Shown: in pieces, positions 24,445-33,594 of the stretch | Numbering within the stretch: position 1 is the stretch's first letter | How the letters are laid out: each line of letters starts with the position of its first letter | DNA from: Gemmatimonadota bacterium | GTDB taxonomy: Bacteria; Gemmatimonadota; Gemmatimonadetes; Gemmatimonadales; GWC2-71-9 | Direction of reading: 5' to 3' | NCBI GenBank assembly: GCA_029262195.1 | Contig: JAJCZX010000041.1 | Coordinates: forward strand, 62,001 to 126,000 | DNA length: 64,000 nt | Position numbers and translations under genes: made by a program | Notes under the pieces: generated by a model | The model's input: only the letters and a program-made list of their open reading frames with translations | Database searches by the model: none | What the model was told of the DNA's origin: nothing

Positions 24445-25250
24445 GCCTGAAGGGAGTTGCTTATCGCTATCCGGGAGCCGATGAGCCCGCGATAGACGGC
24501 GTGGATTTGGAATTCCAGGGTGGTGAAGTCACGCTTGTCACCGGTCCGCTGGACGCTGGCTGTAGCACGCTATTGATCGTCGCTGCGGGTCTGGTTCCCA
24601 GGGTGATGGGAGGTTCGCTATCAGGACAAGTTGAGATACTGGGGCTCGACGCCAGGGATGAAAAGTTGGGTGTGCACCTGGCTGGCCGGGTGGGCCTATT
24701 GCTGCCCACGCCGTGGACCCAATTGTCAGGCATGGCGTTTACGGTGAAAGACGAGATTGCTTTCGGCCCTTCTAACCTTGGTTGGAACCGAAAGGAAATT
24801 GGAGCGGCTGTTGATCGCGCTATGGAAGAACTCGATATAACCAAACTTGCTGACCGGGATCCGACCCGTCTTTCGGGCGGGGAACTCCAAAAGGTCATGA
24901 TGGCTTCGGTCGTCTCAATGAACCCGGATGTGTTGTTGTTGGATGAGCCCGCCATAGAATTGGATCCCAGGGCCGCTGGCGCCCTTTACGAGCTGCTTCC
25001 CGCGCTGGCGAACGATCGTGTTTTGGTTGTTGCGAGTACCGACATTGATCGTATTCACCATGTCGCAGACAGAACCGTCGTTCTGGGCGGAGGTCGAGTG
25101 CTGGGCGACGGGCCGACCGCTGAGATTCTCCGGAATCCCGATTTCCACGCAAGCACTACCACTGTAGGACGCGTTTTTCATGCTGCAGAAGTCGAGTCTT
25201 TTCCGGTCACTATCGACAAAGCGGTTGAAAGGTTCGGTGGCCGGTGCTGA
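24438..25250 (+). CDS. ecfA1: ECF transporter ATPase, first subunit
   Basis: An ABC ATPase of the EcfA/CbiO type. The domain begins VSLKGVAYRYPG right after the TTG at 24438, which overlaps the T-gene stop by seven bases; a GTG at 24387 would add 17 residues with no domain content. Walker A reads GPLDAGCST where GxxGxGKS/T is expected: the invariant Lys is Cys, so ATP binding may be weak. The Q-loop area (LPTPWTQLSGM), LSGGELQK signature and LLLDEPAIELDP Walker B are kept. Such degenerate halves pair with an intact partner, here the next gene. Confidence 0.85.
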   Translation: MVSLKGVAYRYPGADEPAIDGVDLEFQGGEVTLVTGPLDAGCSTLLIVAAGLVPRVMGGSLSGQVEILGLDARDEKLGVHLAGRVGLLLPTPWTQLSGMAFTVKDEIAFGPSNLGWNRKEIGAAVDRAMEELDITKLADRDPTRLSGGELQKVMMASVVSMNPDVLLLDEPAIELDPRAAGALYELLPALANDRVLVVASTDIDRIHHVADRTVVLGGGRVLGDGPTAEILRNPDFHASTTTVGRVFHAAEVESFPVTIDKAVERFGGRC

Positions 25251-26062
25251 GTTTTCAAAACGTGGGGTTTTCGTACGCGGATGACCGAAACGTCCTGGAT
25301 GGTCTTGATCTTGAAATCGGATCTGGAGAGTTGGTGGCCCTGGTTGGAGCCAACGGGACTGGGAAAACAACCGTGACGCGTCTGGCGACCGCGTTGGAGC
25401 ATCCTCACTCGGGCACTGTCAACGTTTGCGGGCTGAACACTGCCGGGCTGTCGCCCGAAGACCTCGCTGATCGAGTTGCGTACCTTTTTCAACATGTCGA
25501 CCAACAGCTATTTGCCCGGTCCGTTGAAGACGAAGTTCGTTTCGGTCCACGCAACCTGGGGTGTTCGGTCGGGGACATTCGACAGCGGACAGAGGAGGCG
25601 CTGGAGAGGGTCGGGCTGACGCAGGAAGCTAACACGCATCCCTTCGACCTTTCTCCTGCTAACCGTAAGCTGGTAGGCCTGGCCTCGGGCCTGGCCCAGA
25701 AGCCAGGGTTGTTAATCCTCGACGAGCCCACTCAGGGCATGGATTGGTCCCACGTCTCACTGGTTGCCAAAATCGTGAGAGAGGAAGCTGGCAAAGGTTG
25801 CTCGGTGCTGGCCGTTACCCACGATCTTAATTTTGTAGCCGAGGCTCTCGAGCGTGTGGTCTGGTTGGAGGGGGGCAAGGTTGAAGCCGATTTGACCGTG
25901 ATCGATGCTGTCAGTGATCGGGCCGTGAACCAAAAGCTGGGTTTGAGTATGCCTCCAGTGGCCGAGTTGAGCGTCGCGCTTGGCCTTCCCGGGACCCCGA
26001 TCCGGTTTTCAGAGGCTGTAAACGCGATCCGGACTGTTGCCGTGGATCGCCCACCGCTGTAG
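25244..26062 (+). CDS. ecfA2: ECF transporter ATPase, second subunit
   Basis: A 272-residue ABC ATPase beginning at a GTG that overlaps the stop of the first ATPase (GTGCTGA). Walker A is intact (GANGTGKTT, about residues 37-45), the Q-loop is in YLFQHVDQQLFA, and Walker B is LLILDEPTQGMD. The signature is LSPANRK instead of LSGGQxx, so it is degenerate where the partner is intact. The two subunits are therefore complementary: one has the Lys, the other the signature, leaving one good composite ATP site. Confidence 0.88.
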   Translation: MLSFQNVGFSYADDRNVLDGLDLEIGSGELVALVGANGTGKTTVTRLATALEHPHSGTVNVCGLNTAGLSPEDLADRVAYLFQHVDQQLFARSVEDEVRFGPRNLGCSVGDIRQRTEEALERVGLTQEANTHPFDLSPANRKLVGLASGLAQKPGLLILDEPTQGMDWSHVSLVAKIVREEAGKGCSVLAVTHDLNFVAEALERVVWLEGGKVEADLTVIDAVSDRAVNQKLGLSMPPVAELSVALGLPGTPIRFSEAVNAIRTVAVDRPPL

Positions 26063-26074
26063 CTTCGCCATAGC

Positions 26075-27721
26075 ATGCTCAATTACGAAAATTTCGCCGT
26101 TACTCTCGGGCGAGCATTGAACGTTTTCCGATCGGCTCCCGAAGATATTGTCCAGCAAAAGGGAGCGTTGCGGGCTCTGGTGGCGCTTTCCAGCCTTGGT
26201 GCGGTTGCCCTCCGTGCTGAGGACGGGGAGATGCGGATTGGAGGAAAACCTATTCCTCTCACGCTTCCCTTTGTTCCGGCTTTACTGGCGTGTCTTGAAG
26301 GCAATCGTGTTCGGCGACTGAACATTTCCCGGTCGGCTGCTGCTGCGGACCTGTTAAAAATGGTCAGGTCACTCGCGGCGGATGACCGCTCCGTGATCGA
26401 AGATGAGTACGACACTATTGCCATTGAGGTGCTCGTTCTTGTATCCGAGCGGCTCACCATGGGCCATCGACCGGAAAGCGTGTCGCGCGCTTTTGATCGG
26501 GCTGAGATAGCACGGGCAATCGCAGCAACGGAGGATGGAGAAAAGACGGTTGAGATCGAGCCTCCCGATCCGGAAGACGTTTGGGGTACCGGCAATAAGG
26601 ACGAAGCCGACGCCCAGGTGGCGCTCGAGGACGAAGAGACGGTCGAAATCGAAACAGTTTCGCCGCCAGATGGTTCCGAAGCCACCGCTGAATTGGCTTC
26701 GCCGGTTCCCGAGAGAGAGTCTCGCAACCGGGACACTTCGGAGCTTTCTCTGGCGATGCTCAGGCTCGCAGGCGCTTCAATGGAAGATGACGTCGAAGAT
26801 CTGGTATTTGAGGTGGGCAATGAGGTTGAGAAAGAGTTGGAGGAAGGGAAGGACCAATCGGCTCTTGAAGGGATTGCCAGCCTGGTAAACCTCGAGTCTC
26901 AAGTACAGCAGGCCGAAAAGGGAATCTACACGCAGGCACTTCTCCGCCTGCTGGTTCCAGAAATCCTCGTGCGAGTCGCCAGGTTGACCTCTGAGAGCAA
27001 ACATACGAGGTATGCTGTGGCTGTACTGCACCGCGCTGGAGCGGCAGGCACCACAGCGTTGATTGAGCAAATTGTTAAGGCTCCGAGCGTGGAGACGATG
27101 GATGCGTACGGTGCCGCGCTCCCTGCGGTCAAAGATGGCGTTGAAAAACTTGTTGAGGGGTTGAATTCGGATGATACAACCATGATTTCGGTGGCTATTG
27201 ACCAGTTGAGCAAACTGGATATAGCCGAGATATCGGAGAGGCTCGCCGACCTGGCGATCGAACATCCTCAACGAGCTATTCGCCAGAGCGCATGCAGGGG
27301 GCTGTTGCGCCTAACCTCTACCGATTCAGTAACTGAACAGATACAGCGTGTGCTGGAAAGCCAGGCAGCCGTGCATATGGGTAGGTGCGTGATGGAGGGG
27401 GCGTCCGATCAGATCGTTGGGTTGATCGCGAGGGTGGCCGTCGGGACCAACGACGTTGTCGCTCAAAAAGAACTTTGCCGGGCTCTTGGGCGCGTGGCTT
27501 CAACGCCCGCTGTGCAGCAATTGATCCGGATGAGCCTCCCGGGAGGGCGGTTTTTCGGTCGCAAACCGATTGATAGCCGCCTGGCTGCTATTGAGGGACT
27601 CGGGTTAGTTCACACCACGATTGCCCGCGGTACGCTGGAAGAACTCAGCACCGACCGCAACGCTGATATTCGCGGAGCGGCCCTCAAAATGCTCGAGAAA
27701 ACCGACCCTCCTTTGGAGTAA
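26075..27721 (+). CDS. HEAT-like repeat protein of unknown function
   Basis: A 548-residue soluble protein. Residues about 1-130 form a helical head, 150-240 an acidic, low-complexity linker (EEETVEIE-type runs), and 230-548 a series of paired helices such as LVEGLNSDDTTMISVAIDQL and RAIRQSACRGLLRL that look like HEAT or armadillo repeats. No enzyme motif is visible. It starts 12 bases after the ECF operon on the same strand and converges with the M42 peptidase three bases later. The link with the transporter may be only positional. Confidence 0.7.
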   Translation: MLNYENFAVTLGRALNVFRSAPEDIVQQKGALRALVALSSLGAVALRAEDGEMRIGGKPIPLTLPFVPALLACLEGNRVRRLNISRSAAAADLLKMVRSLAADDRSVIEDEYDTIAIEVLVLVSERLTMGHRPESVSRAFDRAEIARAIAATEDGEKTVEIEPPDPEDVWGTGNKDEADAQVALEDEETVEIETVSPPDGSEATAELASPVPERESRNRDTSELSLAMLRLAGASMEDDVEDLVFEVGNEVEKELEEGKDQSALEGIASLVNLESQVQQAEKGIYTQALLRLLVPEILVRVARLTSESKHTRYAVAVLHRAGAAGTTALIEQIVKAPSVETMDAYGAALPAVKDGVEKLVEGLNSDDTTMISVAIDQLSKLDIAEISERLADLAIEHPQRAIRQSACRGLLRLTSTDSVTEQIQRVLESQAAVHMGRCVMEGASDQIVGLIARVAVGTNDVVAQKELCRALGRVASTPAVQQLIRMSLPGGRFFGRKPIDSRLAAIEGLGLVHTTIARGTLEELSTDRNADIRGAALKMLEKTDPPLE

Positions 27722-27723
27722 CC

Positions 27724-28791
27724 TCAGGCGGGACGAAAATCGGTTTTTCGGCTGATTCTTTTTGTAAAGTGGGCAAGTAACTTCGCCGTCTTTTCCACGT
27801 CCCCCAGGTCGACCATCTCGTTGGGGCTGTGCATATAGCGGTTCGGAATACTCACTACCGCCGTTGGAATTCCGTTTCGCGCAGTATGAATTGCGTCGGC
27901 GTCGGTTCCGGTATCTCCCGGCGCGGCTGCCAATTGGTACGGAATCTTTTCGGCTTCGGCGACCTTAACGAGCATTTCGAAAACGACGGGGTGCGCCGAT
28001 GAACCTCGCGTCAGCACGGGGCCTTTTCCCAACTTCACGTCACCGTGTTCTTTGGCTTCGACAGATGGGTGGTCGGTCGCATGAGTGACGTCAACCACCA
28101 CCACCACGGCTGGGTCGATGGAGTTGGCCAGGGGCAACGCTCCTCCTCCAGTCCAGGCGATTTCCTCGCGCGTGGTCGCGACTGCATAAACATCCGCTGT
28201 CAGCTTGAAACGCCGGGCCATTCGAAGGGCCTCAACCGCGATAAACGACCCTATGCGATTGTCGATAGATCTGGACACCAGTCGTCGGTTGGGCAACCTG
28301 AGTGTCTGGGAAGCCAGAACGCCGGCGTCACCAATCCGGATTTTCTTCTTAGCTTCGGTGCCGGTCCGGGCGCCTATGTCTATCCAGAGATCCGTGTTGG
28401 ACGACGCAGTGTCCCTGTCTTCGGACTTGATCAGGTGTATGGCTTTTTTACCGATGACGCCTTCGACGGCACCATTTTTTGTCAGGATTACTACCCGCTG
28501 ACCCACGAAAACCTGATGGTCCCAGCCACCGATGGTCGAGAAATACAGGAAACCGTTGTCGTCGATGTGATGCACCATGAAGCCGATTTCGTCCATATGA
28601 CCGGCCAACATCACTCTCGGACCGAGCCCGGCCTTTAAGGCGGCGATGGAGTTGCCGGACGTATCGCGGTCAACTGTATCGGCGAAGGTGTTTGCGTAGT
28701 CGCGCCACACGCGAGCTGGAGCGGATTCAAATCCGGATGGTCCGGGGGTGTTCAATAGAGCTGTCAGGAAGTCGAGAGATTCAGTTTTCAT
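27724..28791 (-). CDS. M42 family aminopeptidase (glutamyl aminopeptidase/endoglucanase-like)
   Basis: A 355-residue di-zinc aminopeptidase. Metal and catalytic motifs appear in order: AGHMDEIG (about residues 63-70), RSIDNRIG (about 179-186), TTREEIAWTG (about 210-219), VVDVTHATD and the C-terminal RYMHSP. No signal peptide, so it acts in the cytoplasm, probably trimming peptides. Family members form large oligomers. It is divergent from a small unknown gene. Confidence 0.94.
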   Translation of the reverse strand: MKTESLDFLTALLNTPGPSGFESAPARVWRDYANTFADTVDRDTSGNSIAALKAGLGPRVMLAGHMDEIGFMVHHIDDNGFLYFSTIGGWDHQVFVGQRVVILTKNGAVEGVIGKKAIHLIKSEDRDTASSNTDLWIDIGARTGTEAKKKIRIGDAGVLASQTLRLPNRRLVSRSIDNRIGSFIAVEALRMARRFKLTADVYAVATTREEIAWTGGGALPLANSIDPAVVVVVDVTHATDHPSVEAKEHGDVKLGKGPVLTRGSSAHPVVFEMLVKVAEAEKIPYQLAAAPGDTGTDADAIHTARNGIPTAVVSIPNRYMHSPNEMVDLGDVEKTAKLLAHFTKRISRKTDFRPA

Positions 28792-28827
28792 GGGAGAAGA
28801 TTAACCGCGAAATATCAAAAATGAATC

Positions 28828-28852
28828 AAAAACGTCTTTTTTGGCGTTTTTT
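28828..28852. other. AT-rich hairpin in the M42 / small-gene intergenic region
   Basis: AAAAACG at 28828-28834 and CGTTTTTT at 28845-28852 form a stem around a T-rich loop, between two divergently transcribed genes. It could be a terminator-like structure or part of a promoter region; the evidence is only the symmetry. Confidence 0.3.
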
Positions 28853-28931
28853 AGTATGTTCCATAGTCCCCCAAAACGGTTTTTCAGGTCCGTACGGTGC
28901 CGAGGCGCCGTTCGGGGCACTACTTTTCGCG

Positions 28932-29171
28932 ATGGATAAAAGAAGGTTTACCGACCCCGACGGCGACTGTTGGGAAGCGCGGGTCATAAGTACCGGCAAC
29001 AGTTCATCGTACCTTAACGAAAAAGTACAGCGCCCGATTGTAGAATTCCGCAGTGTGGGTCTCCCCCGTTCGACCCGTTACGCCATGTTGAAGAAAACAA
29101 TGTCCGATTCGCTTGGTGAGTTAAACGAATCAGATCTAACCAAACTGTTCGAAATGTCGAAGTCACATTAG
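28932..29171 (+). CDS. Small protein of unknown function
   Basis: A 79-residue basic, soluble protein beginning MDKRRFTDPDGDCWEARVIS. The same frame is open 80 codons further upstream into the M42 gene, but that part is an antisense reading of M42, so the ATG at 28932 is the sensible start. The segment RPIVEFRSVGLPRSTRY looks folded, with strands followed by a helix. I do not recognise the family. It lies 23 bases before the dipeptidase gene and may be co-transcribed with it. Confidence 0.5.
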   Translation: MDKRRFTDPDGDCWEARVISTGNSSSYLNEKVQRPIVEFRSVGLPRSTRYAMLKKTMSDSLGELNESDLTKLFEMSKSH

Positions 29172-29194
29172 AGCTAAGAACTCAGGAGATACAG

Positions 29195-30643
29195 ATGACC
29201 TTTGTAGCTGATATCGAACCCAAAGACCTTTGGGATCACTTCGACAGGATCTTGACGATTCCGCGACGTTCCAAGCACGAAGATGAAATAACCGCTCATG
29301 TGATTGCGATTGCTGAAAAAGCTGGCCTGGAACATGAGATAGATGCTGCGGGCAACGTGGTGGTGCGTAAACCTGCAGCTGAAGGGCACGAAAATGCAGT
29401 GACGACAATTCTGCAATCCCACCTCGACATGGTCACAGAGAAGAACTCCGACGTAACGCACGATTTTACTAAGGATCCTATCACACCGGTTCGTGATGGA
29501 GACTACCTCACGGCTGACGGCACAACGCTGGGAGCGGACAATGGAATCGGAGTTGCCGCAATGCTCGCCGTATTGGAAGACAAGCAGTTGGTTCACGGGC
29601 CGTTGGAGTTTGCCTTTACCATAGACGAAGAAACTGGACTCACCGGCGCCGCTCAACTCAATGGCGAAATGCTCAAGGGCCGCCAGTTGTTGAACCTGGA
29701 CTCGGAGGAAGAGGGTTCCGTGTACGTGGGGTGCGCCGGGGGTGGGGAGAGCTTCCTTTCGTATCCCGTACAACGAGAGGTGTCGGCGGCTGGCTGGACC
29801 GGCCTGGATGTCAGCATGGTTGGTTTGAAAGGTGGGCACTCCGGCGGAGAGATTCACCTTCAGCGGGGCAACGCGGTAAAACTGTTGGCGCGCTGTCTGC
29901 TGGTCGCACGCTCTGAATGTGGATTTCGGTTGGTTTCGTTTTCTGGCGGTAACGCGCATAACGCTATTCCCAGAGAGTCCTTTGCAAGATTAGCAGTGAA
30001 CTCAGGTGATGCTGAGAAACTTACCGTCGCGATTCAAGGGGAGTTCGCGTCGGTCAAAGCCGAGTATTCCGTTGCCGATCCCGATATGCAGATTGTGGTG
30101 ACTGCATGTGATGCCCCCGACGCCTGGACCGAAGACACGACCGGCGGATTGTTGCGGTTGGTCAGCGCCGTGCCACACGGTGTCGAGTCGATGAGCCTGG
30201 ACATCCCAGGACTGGTTGAAACGAGCACCAACCTCGCCACTCTCAAGGAGGATTCCGACGCTGTTGTGCTCGGCCTCTCAAGTCGCTCGTCGGTTGCATC
30301 GGCGCTCGAAGCGCAGCGGTTACATATTAGGTCAATTGGGGAATTAGCCGGAGCTTCGGTTGAGGAAGACGAGGCCTATCCGGGTTGGAAACCAAACCTC
30401 GACTCCCGCGTGCTGGCGGTGGTACGAAAGGTCCACAAGGAAGTGCTCGGCGTTGAACCTGAGGTTACGGCGATTCACGCCGGATTGGAATGCGGAATCA
30501 TCGGCGAAAAGATTCCGGGTATTGATATGGTCTCTATCGGACCGCAGATAGAGTTTCCCCACTCACCCGACGAGAGAGTGAAAGTGGATTCAGTGGGTGA
30601 ATTCTATAATCTGCTCAAGGCCACGCTTGAGGCGTTAGCCTGA
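29195..30643 (+). CDS. pepD: Aminoacyl-histidine dipeptidase, M20 family
   Basis: A 482-residue cytoplasmic dipeptidase of the PepD (M20C) group. LQSHLDMV (about residues 73-80) has the first metal His-x-Asp, GTTLGADNGIG (about 109-119) the bridging Asp, DEETGLTGA the catalytic Glu pair and LNLDSEEEG a further ligand. The Gly-rich dimerisation insert lies about residues 180-340. It cleaves Xaa-His and other dipeptides. An AGGAGATACAG ribosome binding site precedes the ATG. It converges with the pseudopilin cluster. Confidence 0.94.
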   Translation: MTFVADIEPKDLWDHFDRILTIPRRSKHEDEITAHVIAIAEKAGLEHEIDAAGNVVVRKPAAEGHENAVTTILQSHLDMVTEKNSDVTHDFTKDPITPVRDGDYLTADGTTLGADNGIGVAAMLAVLEDKQLVHGPLEFAFTIDEETGLTGAAQLNGEMLKGRQLLNLDSEEEGSVYVGCAGGGESFLSYPVQREVSAAGWTGLDVSMVGLKGGHSGGEIHLQRGNAVKLLARCLLVARSECGFRLVSFSGGNAHNAIPRESFARLAVNSGDAEKLTVAIQGEFASVKAEYSVADPDMQIVVTACDAPDAWTEDTTGGLLRLVSAVPHGVESMSLDIPGLVETSTNLATLKEDSDAVVLGLSSRSSVASALEAQRLHIRSIGELAGASVEEDEAYPGWKPNLDSRVLAVVRKVHKEVLGVEPEVTAIHAGLECGIIGEKIPGIDMVSIGPQIEFPHSPDERVKVDSVGEFYNLLKATLEALA

Positions 30644-30645
30644 TG

Positions 30646-30686
30646 TAAGGGGGTAGGGACTATTCATCCCCACTTGCCCTCTTACC
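30646..30686. terminator. Imperfect GTAAGGGGG/CCCTCTTAC hairpin between convergent genes
   Basis: The 46 bases between the dipeptidase stop and the pseudopilin stop contain GTAAGGGGGTAGGG and, reversed, GCCCTCTTAC. They can pair imperfectly and may stop transcription from both sides, though there is no T-run. The G-rich arm resembles the simple repeats found in other spacers of this window. Confidence 0.35.
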
Positions 30687-30689
30687 CAC

Positions 30690-31736
30690 TCAATAAGTTG
30701 CCCAGTTGTCGATCCAGGTATTTCCGATCGGTACTAAACCTGTGAGGAAATCCAGCGAGGTTTCGATGTAAGGGCGGTAGTAACGGATTCTCACGTTCTT
30801 ACCAGAGTTGCCAAGGTGGGTCCGCAAAACAGTTGGAAGGGCCGGAACCTGTTCGTCCAAGCCTGATACGACAGCGCCGTAGAACCTTGTTTGGGGTGCC
30901 TCGAACATGATTCTGCCACCGACCAGTATCGGCCCATACCAGTATGCGTATCCCCACTTGCCGGTGACGGTCAGTTCTCCCTTCACAATCAGGAGACCTG
31001 ATCCGTAATACTTCTGCAGGTTAAGGTCTCCTTCGATGCAATACGACTCGAAATTGAAATTGAAACTTCCCGAGAAAATCGAAGTATTCTCGCATTCGAA
31101 ATCGCCGTCAAGAATCCGTTGCCAATCGACTCCCGTGTCCAGAGCTGTTCCCTGAACGCCTCCACCGGTTACTATTGACGATGGGGACCCCGAGAGAGAC
31201 ATATTCGTCAACGTAGGGGTACTGGGAATACGGAGACCGTTGGTGTCTGTCGAGTAGTAATTGCCAGAGATAGTTGTGTTGGAGTTGCCCCAATTTCTGA
31301 TTCCGTTGGCTGCCGTAAATGCTGCCGAGGGCAATACGATTCCGGTTTGCCAGAAAGCCATCTGGCCCACAGTATGTTCTGCCACCGGAGTTGAGCCCTG
31401 ACTGGTTTCAATGACGTAACCGGTCGAACTGATCATGAAGGTCTCGTTCGCATACTGGTCAGCAGGGGTTTGAAGTGAATGGACGAAAACCCACGCGTAG
31501 CCGCCGGTCGAATTGAACCGCACCGAGTCGCCGTCAGAGGGTCTACTGGTTGTTGATTCCATGAAACGCTGCAAACCGCTTTCAGCGATCGAAAGGGCTT
31601 CTTCCTGGAATTGGGCTCCGTCGGCGATCTGGTGCTCGGAGGAGGAGCGCGTAAACGCCGCCGCCAGCATTACTGTCAAAACGGTAACCAGGAGCACCGT
31701 CGTTGGGAGTGCGAACCCCCTGTTGTTGATTTTCAT
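30690..31736 (-). CDS. PilX-like pilus assembly protein with cell-surface beta domain
   Basis: A 348-residue protein beginning MKINNRGFALPTTVLLVTVL, a prepilin-like leader (RGFALPT) followed by a hydrophobic helix with AAFTRSSSEHQIADGA, the PilX pattern. The C-terminal two thirds are beta-rich, with repeats such as GSFNFNFESYCIEGDLNLQK and KGELTVTGKWGYAYWYGPIL that resemble a polymer-forming or parallel-beta domain. It is the last of four minor pseudopilin genes and abuts the one before. No pilus motor or secretin is in the window. Confidence 0.72.
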   Translation of the reverse strand: MKINNRGFALPTTVLLVTVLTVMLAAAFTRSSSEHQIADGAQFQEEALSIAESGLQRFMESTTSRPSDGDSVRFNSTGGYAWVFVHSLQTPADQYANETFMISSTGYVIETSQGSTPVAEHTVGQMAFWQTGIVLPSAAFTAANGIRNWGNSNTTISGNYYSTDTNGLRIPSTPTLTNMSLSGSPSSIVTGGGVQGTALDTGVDWQRILDGDFECENTSIFSGSFNFNFESYCIEGDLNLQKYYGSGLLIVKGELTVTGKWGYAYWYGPILVGGRIMFEAPQTRFYGAVVSGLDEQVPALPTVLRTHLGNSGKNVRIRYYRPYIETSLDFLTGLVPIGNTWIDNWATY

Positions 31737-32551
31737 TAATTCTCCTTGTTCCTGAAAGCCACAGATGTGGTCAGGTCGAACTCCGAGGGCTCGCTTGAAC
31801 CCTGGGGGTCCAGATAACTCTCTCCACGCAACTTTAGTTGGAGGCCTCTTACCGTATTCAGGTCGCCGGGGACCGCTGCGGTTGCGGTCATGGATGAACC
31901 TATCAGGAACCCGAAACCTGAAGCGGTGTCAAAGGGGACTAGCAATTCTTCCTTTGTGCCGGATCCGTCGGTACGGAACAACCCGGTGCGTCCCGTCATG
32001 CTGGTCGACGCTTCGAAGCTGTACGCAATGTTTTCGTATAGATAAATAATCCTGCCCGACGCGATGCTATTACCCTGTGCGATCTGAACAGCCAAACCGC
32101 CAGGGATAGTCTTGATGCTGTCCCCGGTACATTGGGCTGGATTGTTGGCCGTCGTTACGGTTATCCCGGTTACGTAGCGGTAGGTACCCGAACTGTCTCT
32201 CCAGGCAATGCCGCTGGCGGTGGCGGCTGTAAACATGAGCGAGTCCATCGGCACCAGAGAAGCGTAGAGGTTGACTCCTGTGGAGGAGCAGGCCATTCCG
32301 AAGGCATAAGGCACTCTGACCGTAACGCTTTTCGCGGTGGCGGCTGTTAGCCCGCTATCCGATACCATTCCCAGTTCGGCTGTCATGATGGTCATCGCAG
32401 CTCGGGCAGCTTGACGGGCTGTCATCGATGCTTCAACCTGACTTATGAACCGGGAGTTACGCACAAGGGTTTGAACGAGAATTGTCCCCAGGATTGCCAT
32501 GATAACAATGGCAACCAGCAATTCAACGAGTGTGAAACCACTGCGCCTCAT
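31736..32551 (-). CDS. Minor pseudopilin, PilW-like
   Basis: A 271-residue type IV pilin-like protein. The prepilin peptidase site is RSGFTLVELLVAIVIMAILG, with Glu at +5 after cleavage. A mostly beta C-terminal part follows, with the phrase NTVRGLQLKLRGESYLDPQG, common in PilW-like proteins. Its ATG overlaps the stop of the PilV-like gene (ATGA). Confidence 0.82.
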   Translation of the reverse strand: MRRSGFTLVELLVAIVIMAILGTILVQTLVRNSRFISQVEASMTARQAARAAMTIMTAELGMVSDSGLTAATAKSVTVRVPYAFGMACSSTGVNLYASLVPMDSLMFTAATASGIAWRDSSGTYRYVTGITVTTANNPAQCTGDSIKTIPGGLAVQIAQGNSIASGRIIYLYENIAYSFEASTSMTGRTGLFRTDGSGTKEELLVPFDTASGFGFLIGSSMTATAAVPGDLNTVRGLQLKLRGESYLDPQGSSEPSEFDLTTSVAFRNKEN

Positions 32552-32952
32552 TGAACCACCAGCGCTGAGGTCTGAATCGATTTCGTGCGTTCCACCACCT
32601 GGGTGTCAGGCCTCGTAATGAGGTTGCCGGTCGGTTGGATGATGATTTTTACCGTGTGGCGGTTCGTGGAAGGGCTGGTGACAGTAATGCATCGACTGTA
32701 CTCAAGAATGCCGGTGCTGTCGGAGGTGCACCCTACGGCCCCGCTGACGCTGTCGAATTCGAGTCCTCGAATCCAGGATGTGGCTTCCTGACTCGCGGCC
32801 GCCCGGTATGTCGCGAGGGCCGATTTTTGTGCCGACTGGGCAATTTCATACATAAGCCCACCCAGCGACATGAGTACCACCGCGAAAATCCCCATCGCTA
32901 CCATTACTTCGATGAGCGACATCCCCGATTTGGATCCTATAACCCGTTTCAC
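32548..32952 (-). CDS. Minor pseudopilin, PilV-like
   Basis: A 134-residue pseudopilin. The leader is KRVIGSKSGMSLIEVMVAMG: the usual GF(T/S)LIE is here G-M-SLIE, with Met at +1 instead of Phe, which still fits prepilin peptidase. The helix continues IFAVVLMSLGGLMYEIA. A CTSDSTGILEYSRC pair may form a disulfide in the globular part. It overlaps both neighbours by four bases. Confidence 0.8.
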   Translation of the reverse strand: MKRVIGSKSGMSLIEVMVAMGIFAVVLMSLGGLMYEIAQSAQKSALATYRAAASQEATSWIRGLEFDSVSGAVGCTSDSTGILEYSRCITVTSPSTNRHTVKIIIQPTGNLITRPDTQVVERTKSIQTSALVVQ

Positions 32953-33455
32953 GAGGATATCCGAACCTGACCGGCCCTTGAAAACGTAATCGTTCTGGAA
33001 TAGCCGTGGAGAGTGAGCGTGAAGGTAGCGGAAGTCCGCGCCAACCCGTTGGGGAACATTTCGTTGGTCGTCGGCGAAGCGGACATTGTGGCGATACGGA
33101 ATTCGGACTCGTCACCGAGGAAGCGGGTCCGGTAAATAATGCTAGAGTCGTCCCGGTCCCTGATTACATACTGTTTCGTCCCTGTAGTGATGACCATGGC
33201 GACCGGCCTCCTGCTGCGTACGGCCATGATCTGAGCATATTGAAGATCCCCGGCCATAACGTTGGCTGCGCTGTTCACGCGCGCGCGATCCAGGGCAGGC
33301 CCGACTCTAGGCAAAGCCACGGACAGCAGTATCGACGAAATTGCCACCACGGCCAGCATTTCGACGAGCGTAAATCCCTCGCGTCCAATTCGATCATTCC
33401 CCACTTGCCTGTGTATCATCCGACGCGTGGGTGTTTTTGGTGCCAATTGTGCCAT
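32949..33455 (-). CDS. Pseudopilin, GspH/FimT-like
   Basis: A 168-residue pseudopilin with leader GREGFTLVEMLAVVAISSIL and a beta-rich domain with RSRRPVAMVITTGTKQYVI. It matches the GspH/FimT group that sits at the tip of type IV pili or type II secretion pseudopili. The ATG at 33455 is used here; an internal ATG at 33419 (MIHRQVGN) would give a leader of more usual length. It is the first gene of the four-gene set. Confidence 0.8.
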   Translation of the reverse strand: MAQLAPKTPTRRMIHRQVGNDRIGREGFTLVEMLAVVAISSILLSVALPRVGPALDRARVNSAANVMAGDLQYAQIMAVRSRRPVAMVITTGTKQYVIRDRDDSSIIYRTRFLGDESEFRIATMSASPTTNEMFPNGLARTSATFTLTLHGYSRTITFSRAGQVRISS

Positions 33456-33594
33456 CAAATAACAATAACCGGGGCTTTAGCTCTTAGTTAGCTGTGATGG
33501 CTGTCCCCCCACTATGGCGGAACAGTTCTTTATCGGTATGTTTCAGCCGAATTCTGGAAGAAACGTTGCAAGAAACGAACCGGAGGTGTTTGGA

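Noticed and set aside
26083..26820. A Ser-rich 245-codon minus-strand frame
   Set aside because: It is antisense to the acidic part of the HEAT-like gene; the Ser-rich composition is the mirror of Glu/Asp codons.
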